Source: Microbacterium sp. AK009 (GTDB lineage Bacteria; Actinomycetota; Actinomycetes; Actinomycetales; Microbacteriaceae). From it: DNA of 64,000 bases. The translations under genes were made by a program, and so were the position numbers. The notes beneath the pieces are model-generated. The model was not told the origin of the DNA and searched no databases. It saw nothing but the letters and a program-made list of their open reading frames with translations. This document shows positions 59,653-64,000 of this stretch, in pieces; within the stretch, counting starts at the first letter, position 1; each line of letters begins with the position of its first letter. The stretch covers positions 186,001 to 250,000 of the forward strand of contig NZ_JACCCG010000002.1 in NCBI RefSeq assembly GCF_013410955.1. Direction: 5' to 3'.

Positions 59653-60659
59653 AGTTCCACCCCCGTCAGGCTGTTCGGGCGGTCGAGGACGCGGTCGACG
59701 GCGTCGAGGATCCGGTCGAGGTCGGGAACGTGGTGCTTCTCGAGCTTCGCCGGCGGATAGGGGATGTCGTGTCCGGTGACCCGGACCGGCGGCGTCTCCA
59801 GGTAGTGGAAGCACCGCTCGGTGACGCTGGCGACGAGCTCGGCACCCACCCCGGCCTCGCGAGCAGCCTCGTGGGTGACCACGACGCGACCCGTCTTGCG
59901 CACCGACGCGCCGACCGTCCGGTAGTCCACCGGCGACAGCGAGCGCAGGTCGATCACCTCGAGCGAGATCCCGTCCTCCTCGGCGGCCAGGGCGGCGTCC
60001 AGCGCGGTGGTCACCTGGGCGCCGTAGGTCAGCACGGTCACGTCGGTGCCCTCCCGGGCGACGCGGGCGAGCCCCATCGGCGGGGCATCGGCGGGGTCGA
60101 CGTCGAGGTGGACCTCGGCCTTGGTGTGGTAGAGCCGCTTGGGCTCGAAGTAGACCACCGGGTCGTCCGAGGCGATCGCCTGACGCAGCATGACGTAGGC
60201 ATCCTGCGGATTGGACACCGCCACCACGCGCAGGCCCGACGTATGGACGAAGTACGCCTCCGGCGACTCGGAGTGATGCTCGGCGGCGCCGACACCCCCT
60301 GCCCACGGAATGCGGATCGTCAGCGGCATCCGGACGTTGCCGCGGGTGCGGTAGTGGAGCTTGGCGACCTGACAGACGATCTGGTCGAAGGCGGGATAGA
60401 CGAAGCCGTCGAACTGGATCTCCACCACCGGCCGGAAGCCCCGGAGGGCCAGGCCCACGGCGGTCCCGACGATGCCCGACTCGGCCAGCGGGGTGTCGAT
60501 GACGCGCTGCGCGCCGAACTCCTCCTGAAGGCGGTCGGTCACCCGGAAGACGCCGCCCAGCTTGCCGATGTCCTCCCCCATCACCAGCACCTTGGGGTCA
60601 TCCGCCATCGCGCGACGCAGACCCTCGTTGATCGCCTTCGCCATCGTCAACTGGACCAT
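59649..60659 (-). CDS. bkdB: Branched-chain 2-oxoacid dehydrogenase E1 beta subunit
   Basis: This 336-residue transketolase-C type protein starts QLTMAKAINEGLRRAMADD. It includes VMGEDIGKLGGVFRVTDRLQ, TPLAESGIVGTAVGLALRG and the C-terminal VTHEAAREAGVGAELVASV. With E1alpha it decarboxylates branched-chain 2-oxoacids. It lies two bases after the E1alpha stop and is coupled to E2 by a GTGA overlap. Confidence 0.92.
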   Translation of the reverse strand: MVQLTMAKAINEGLRRAMADDPKVLVMGEDIGKLGGVFRVTDRLQEEFGAQRVIDTPLAESGIVGTAVGLALRGFRPVVEIQFDGFVYPAFDQIVCQVAKLHYRTRGNVRMPLTIRIPWAGGVGAAEHHSESPEAYFVHTSGLRVVAVSNPQDAYVMLRQAIASDDPVVYFEPKRLYHTKAEVHLDVDPADAPPMGLARVAREGTDVTVLTYGAQVTTALDAALAAEEDGISLEVIDLRSLSPVDYRTVGASVRKTGRVVVTHEAAREAGVGAELVASVTERCFHYLETPPVRVTGHDIPYPPAKLEKHHVPDLDRILDAVDRVLDRPNSLTGVEL

Positions 60660-60661
60660 GA

Positions 60662-61789
60662 TCAGCCCTCCTGGGTCGCGGCGAAGCCGTCGAGGTACGC
60701 GGCGTAGGCGGCACGCTGCTCGTCGATGCCGGAGTGGGGCTCGGCATAGACGTCGTCGAAGATCGACAGCGGCGCACGGGTCACCGCCCCCATCGCGGCC
60801 TGGCGGACCTCGGCGGCGAGCGCGTCGGCGTCAGCGGCGACCTCGGCGACGAACGCGTCGTCGAAGACACCCTCGGCGCGCAGCAGCGCCTCGACCCGGT
60901 CGATGGGGTCGCGCCGGCGCCAGATCTCGACCTCCTCCTTGTCGCGGTAGCGGGTGGGGTCGTCGGAGGTGGTGTGCGGGCCCATGCGGTAGGTGACGGC
61001 TTCGAGGAACGCCGGTCCCCGGCCCTTCCGGGCGTGGTCGATCGCCCAGCGCATCGCGGCAAGGCACGCCAGCACGTCGTTGCCGTCCACGCGCATGCTC
61101 GGGATGCCGAACCCGGGCGCGCGCCCCGCGATCGGGAACCGTGCCTGGACGCTCACCGGCTCGGAGATGGCCCACTGATTGTTCGTGCAGACGAATACCA
61201 CCGGCGCACCGAACGAGGAGGCGAACACCATCGCCTCATTCACGTCCCCCTGGCTGGTCGCGCCGTCTCCGAAGTAGGCTGCGGCCACCTGGTCGCCGCC
61301 GTCGCGCTGGACGCCCATCGCGTAGCCGACGGCATGCAGCGACTGCGCGCCGATGATGATCTGCTGGGTCGCCGTGTGCAGCTCATAGGGGTCGTAGGTG
61401 GAGTGGCCCTCACCCCGCCAGGCGAGGACGTAGTCGGAGGGCTTGCCGCCGCGGGCGTAGACGACACCGGTCTCGCGGTAGCTCGGGAAGGCGAAGTCGT
61501 CCGCACGCAGCGCGCGAGCGGTGCCGATCTGCGTCGCCTCCTGCCCCTGGCACGGGGGCCACAGACCCACCTGGCCCTGCCGCTGGAGGGCGACGCCCTC
61601 TGCGTCGATGCGACGCAGCAGCACCATGTCGCGATAGAGCCGCTGGATGGCGGCGGTGTCGACATCCTCGATCCACTGCTGCAGATCCGGATCGACGACG
61701 CGTTCGCCGGCAGGGGTCAGCAGACGAGCGACGTCGTCCACATCGGTTGCCAGATCAGCCATGGGGTTCAGGGTGTGCACCGTTGTCAT
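60662..61789 (-). CDS. bkdA: Branched-chain 2-oxoacid dehydrogenase E1 alpha subunit
   Basis: This 375-residue ThDP-binding subunit has the motif GDGATSQGDVNEAMVFAS followed by VCTNNQWAIS, and the regulatory-loop-like region YRMGPHTTSDDPTRYRD. QGQVGLWPPCQGQEATQIG is typical of the branched-chain rather than pyruvate E1. The ATG at 61789 follows GAGGAGG very closely; a GTG at 61780 would have better spacing. It is the first gene of the bkd operon, and a divergent Lrp/AsnC gene is its likely regulator. Confidence 0.92.
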   Translation of the reverse strand: MTTVHTLNPMADLATDVDDVARLLTPAGERVVDPDLQQWIEDVDTAAIQRLYRDMVLLRRIDAEGVALQRQGQVGLWPPCQGQEATQIGTARALRADDFAFPSYRETGVVYARGGKPSDYVLAWRGEGHSTYDPYELHTATQQIIIGAQSLHAVGYAMGVQRDGGDQVAAAYFGDGATSQGDVNEAMVFASSFGAPVVFVCTNNQWAISEPVSVQARFPIAGRAPGFGIPSMRVDGNDVLACLAAMRWAIDHARKGRGPAFLEAVTYRMGPHTTSDDPTRYRDKEEVEIWRRRDPIDRVEALLRAEGVFDDAFVAEVAADADALAAEVRQAAMGAVTRAPLSIFDDVYAEPHSGIDEQRAAYAAYLDGFAATQEG

Positions 61790-61879
61790 CCCTCCTCGAG
61801 GCGACGCTCTCGTGAAGCGTCGCGCGTGAGTCGCCGGCAGCATCGCCGACAAGCCCGAGGCTACTCGTTCTGGCACCTA

Positions 61880-61906
61880 GCTCAAGCATCTTCTGAATAG
61901 TTGAGC
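61880..61906. promoter_or_regulatory. Inverted repeat GCTCAA-N15-TTGAGC, candidate Lrp/AsnC site
   Basis: Perfect 6-base arms flank a 15-base AT-richer spacer in the 162-base gap between bkdA and the Lrp/AsnC gene. Size and position fit a regulator binding site. Confidence 0.45.
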
Positions 61907-61937
61907 AACATGCACAGGTGGCGGGATGTCGGGCTGC

Positions 61938-61943
61938 TAATCT
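61938..61943 (+). promoter_or_regulatory. -10 element (TAATCT) of the Lrp/AsnC gene, leaderless arrangement
   Basis: TAATCT is followed by eight bases and the ATG at 61952, with no ribosome binding site. Confidence 0.45.
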
Positions 61944-61951
61944 TTCGCAGT

Positions 61952-62425
61952 ATGAGCACTCTCGATCATGTCGATCTCGAGCTTCTCGCCGCCCTCTCGG
62001 ACGACCCGCGCGCCACCGTCGTCGCGCTGGCAGAGCGGCTGGGGCTGTCTCGCAACACCGTCCAGGCACGGATGTCACGGCTCGAGCGGACCGGCGTGTT
62101 CCTCTCCTACGAACGCACGATCTCCCCCGAGGCTCTCGGCTTCCCGATCGAGGCGTTCCTGAGCGTCATCGTGCGTCAGGCCGACCTCCCCCGCATCACC
62201 GCCGAGCTCGGACGCGTGCCCGAGATCGTGCAGGTGCACGGCCTCAGCGGCCAGGTCGACCTGCTGGTGCGCGTGGCGTGTCGCGACACACAGCACCTCT
62301 TCGACACCGACGCCCGGATCCTCGCCATCGAAGGCGTCGAGCGCACCGAGACCTCCCTGGTCATGGGAGAGGTCATCGGCTACCGCGTAGGACCGCTCAT
62401 GGAGCTGGCACGGCGGGACTCGTAG
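61952..62425 (+). CDS. Lrp/AsnC family transcriptional regulator, probable bkd regulator
   Basis: This 157-residue protein has an N-terminal HTH (about residues 8-55: ALSDDPRATVVALAERLGLSRNTVQARMSRLE) and a C-terminal RAM ligand-binding domain (VPEIVQVHGLSGQVDLLVRVACRD). Lrp-type proteins next to bkd genes activate branched-chain ketoacid catabolism in response to amino acids. Its start is leaderless. The 3' end overlaps the convergent EamA gene by 29 bases. Confidence 0.9.
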   Translation: MSTLDHVDLELLAALSDDPRATVVALAERLGLSRNTVQARMSRLERTGVFLSYERTISPEALGFPIEAFLSVIVRQADLPRITAELGRVPEIVQVHGLSGQVDLLVRVACRDTQHLFDTDARILAIEGVERTETSLVMGEVIGYRVGPLMELARRDS

Positions 62426-63401
62426 CGGTGACTCCTCGCGCATCCGCCGTCGAGGCCGCATCGAGCCGGACGAGGATCACCCCGACGAGGATGAGCGCTC
62501 CGCCGACGAACTGAACGGCCGCGGGGACCTCCGAGAGGAAGAGCCAGGCGAAGGCCAGGGCGAAGAGCACCTCGGACAGCCCGACGAAGGAGCCCACCCG
62601 AGAGCCGATACGGGGCACAGCCATCACGCCGAGTCCGTAGCCGACCGTGGTCGCCACCGCGGCGACCCACAGCACCGGCACCCACCACATCACGTCCGCA
62701 CCCGCAAGCGTCACCGTCACCGCAACCGCCTGGAACGGCAGGACACGTGTCACGCAGAGGGCCGCCATGACCAGGCTGCCGAACAGCAGGCCGGCGGCAG
62801 CCAGGGCGAGGGGTGGAAGGTCGTCTCCGGCGCGCTCGGCGATGACGAAGTAGGCGCACACGCAGACTGCCGCACCGAGCGCGAACAGCACGCCGATCGG
62901 GTCGAACGCGGCACCCGAGACGTCCACGACGAGCACCAGACCCACGACCGCCACGACCGACCCCGAGAGCACGAGGAACGACGGCCGTCGGCGGCTGCGG
63001 ATCCAGACCGCGACGACGAGCAGGACCGGGGCGAGGTACTGGATGAGAAGCGCCACCGCCACAGGCATCCGCTGCATCGCGGAGAAGAACAGCAGCTGGC
63101 ACCCCAACACGGGCATCAGTCCGAAGGCGACGACGAGGCGCCAGTGCCGGCGGACGAAGCCGCGCTGGCGACGGACCGCCACCACGAGCGCCGGGGAGAG
63201 CACGAGGGCGGCGACCCCCATCCGCACCAGGAGCGCGGCTCCGAGCGACCAGCCGGCCTCCAGCAGCGGCTTCATGAACGGCCCGCTCGAGGAGAACGCC
63301 AGCGCCGAGGCCAGCGCCATCACCAACCCCGTGGTGGCCGTCCGTGACGCGGTGGCGGGAACGCCGAGGGAGAGCACGGGCAGCGGCGCGGTCGCGGTCA
63401 T
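62397..63401 (-). CDS. EamA/DMT family transporter
   Basis: This 334-residue protein has ten predicted membrane helices in two EamA repeats (such as TGLVMALASALAFSSSGPFMKPLL and VPVLWVAAVATTVGYGLGVMAVP). It probably exports a small metabolite or amino acid. A C-terminal Ala/Pro-rich tail is cytoplasmic. It is divergent from the CGNR regulator, an arrangement that suggests regulation by that protein. Confidence 0.88.
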   Translation of the reverse strand: MTATAPLPVLSLGVPATASRTATTGLVMALASALAFSSSGPFMKPLLEAGWSLGAALLVRMGVAALVLSPALVVAVRRQRGFVRRHWRLVVAFGLMPVLGCQLLFFSAMQRMPVAVALLIQYLAPVLLVVAVWIRSRRRPSFLVLSGSVVAVVGLVLVVDVSGAAFDPIGVLFALGAAVCVCAYFVIAERAGDDLPPLALAAAGLLFGSLVMAALCVTRVLPFQAVAVTVTLAGADVMWWVPVLWVAAVATTVGYGLGVMAVPRIGSRVGSFVGLSEVLFALAFAWLFLSEVPAAVQFVGGALILVGVILVRLDAASTADARGVTATSPAVPAP

Positions 63402-63413
63402 CAGGTCATCCGA

Positions 63414-63455
63414 TTGTCAGGAGTCAAGCATGCGTACACTGGTGACACTAGTGTC
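63414..63455 (+). promoter_or_regulatory. Promoter and palindromic operator of the CGNR gene
   Basis: TTGTCA (63414-63419) and TACACT (63435-63440) are spaced by 15 bases. Just downstream is the perfect 12-base palindrome GACACTAGTGTC (63444-63455), part of a tandem 9-base repeat ACACT(G/A)GTG. A regulator bound here would cover the transcription start. Confidence 0.45.
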
Positions 63456-63474
63456 GGCGATCGTCAGGAGTCAA
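63416..63474 (+). repeat. 12-bp direct repeat GTCAGGAGTCAA duplicating the ribosome binding site
   Basis: The identical 12-mer occurs at 63416-63427 and 63463-63474. Each copy contains an AGGAG and is followed by an ATG, two bases (63430) and one base (63476) after the repeat respectively. Confidence 0.7.
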
Positions 63475-63475
63475 C

Positions 63476-64000
63476 ATGGTCTTCATCCATGACACCGAGA
63501 ACAATCTGCGCGCCGCCGCGTACCTGGTCAACACCCTCCCCGGCGTGGGGGGTGACGACGCCGTAGACACCCTCACCACGCACGAGCAGTTCGACGAGTA
63601 CCTCCGGATCAACCCCTACACCGGCGTCATCCGTCGCGACGATGCCGAGCTCTCAGCGCTGCGCGCGGTGCGCCGCCCTCTGCAGGGGCTCTGGGACGTC
63701 GACCGGGACGGGGCCGTGCCCCTGGTCAACGAGATGCTGCAACGCGGACGCGCCCTCCCCCGCCTGATGAAGCACGACGGGATGGACTGGCACATCCATG
63801 CCACCTCGGACGATGCGCCCCTGGCGACGCGGGTGCTGGTCGAAGCCGCGATGGCCTTCGTGGATGTCATCCGCGCCGACGAGTACGACCGCGTACGACG
63901 GTGCGCGGCCGACGACTGCGACGGCGTCTACGTCGACTTCTCCAAGAACAAGTCCAAGCGCTACTGCGACACCGGCAATTGCGGCAATCGGATGAACGTC
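63476..64000 (+). CDS. Partial CGNR zinc-finger domain regulator
   Basis: The frame runs from ATG 63476 (CAGGAG upstream) to the window edge, 175 codons without a stop. The N-terminal ABATE-type ligand-like domain (VNTLPGVGGDDAVDTLTTHEQFDEYL) is followed by the CGNR zinc finger: RRCAADDCDGVYVDFSKNKSK, a Cys in RYCDTGN and the CGNR tetrapeptide almost at the end. Such proteins are one-component regulators. It is divergent from an EamA transporter, which it may control. Confidence 0.88.
   Translation, partial: MVFIHDTENNLRAAAYLVNTLPGVGGDDAVDTLTTHEQFDEYLRINPYTGVIRRDDAELSALRAVRRPLQGLWDVDRDGAVPLVNEMLQRGRALPRLMKHDGMDWHIHATSDDAPLATRVLVEAAMAFVDVIRADEYDRVRRCAADDCDGVYVDFSKNKSKRYCDTGNCGNRMNV

Noticed and set aside
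1..64000. Search for CRISPR arrays, insertion sequences, integrases, attachment sites and rRNA
   Set aside because: No regularly spaced repeats, transposase or integrase motifs, or rRNA-like segments were seen anywhere in the window.

Overview
The window is a gene-dense piece of core chromosome from a high-GC Gram-positive actinobacterium, most likely Microbacteriaceae and close to Microbacterium. Evidence is the very high GC content, frequent GTG starts, and marker families largely confined to actinobacteria: DUF3000, DUF3159, DUF3710, DUF3093, DUF4193, SepH, RbpA, PafB/PafC and HelY. I see no insertion sequences, prophage, CRISPR array or rRNA. There is one tRNA, Leu(GAG). No gene-free stretch exceeds 300 bases; the longest is about 276 bases, upstream of sepH.

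Layout. Bases 1-13.2 kb carry a conserved actinobacterial block: a partial membrane-anchored protein, DUF3000, RNase D/HRDC, the beta-oxidation pair fadA-fadB, dxs, aconitase, the coupled operon dut-DUF3710-DUF3159, DUF3093 and DUF4193. Bases 13.5-20.3 kb hold the cell-division gene sepH, a phosphodiesterase and the type II topoisomerase subunit pair (ParC/ParE type). Bases 20.4-24.1 kb hold a small zinc-ribbon-like protein, two overlapping alanine-racemase-like genes, a divergent ATP-grasp gene and an HdeD-like membrane protein. Bases 24-31.6 kb carry an S9 peptidase, an SDR, nfeD/SPFH, a glycerophosphodiesterase, rbpA and lnt. Bases 31.5-43 kb carry helY, tatC, tatA, pafC, pafB, an FKBP lipoprotein, trmI, a HAD hydrolase, PAC2, uppP and an M20 peptidase. 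This is the mycobacterial Pup-proteasome neighbourhood with the Pup-proteasome genes themselves absent. Bases 43-49.7 kb hold tRNA-Leu, a ferritin-VIT transporter, a helicase, an SGNH hydrolase, a SpoU methyltransferase, a sirtuin and a histidine phosphatase. Bases 49.7-62.4 kb form a leucine/branched-chain amino acid catabolic region: citE, maoC, acyl-CoA dehydrogenase, biotin-dependent carboxylase alpha and beta, a divergent TetR regulator, a Tat-exported phospholipase C-like enzyme, the branched-chain ketoacid dehydrogenase E2, E1beta and E1alpha, and a divergent Lrp/AsnC regulator. An EamA exporter and a CGNR-type regulator cut by the window edge complete the window.

The most unusual feature is the racemase pair at 20655-22408. 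One protein keeps the whole PLP barrel including the PLP lysine, but its C-terminal domain lacks the catalytic tyrosine. The translationally coupled partner has a barrel reduced to a stub with Glu at the PLP-lysine position, but an intact C-terminal domain with that tyrosine. Alanine racemase active sites form across the dimer interface, so the two look like complementary halves of an obligate heteromer. A second recurring theme is leaderless expression: several genes start with GTG exactly six bases after a TANNNT element, which also settles several start codons.
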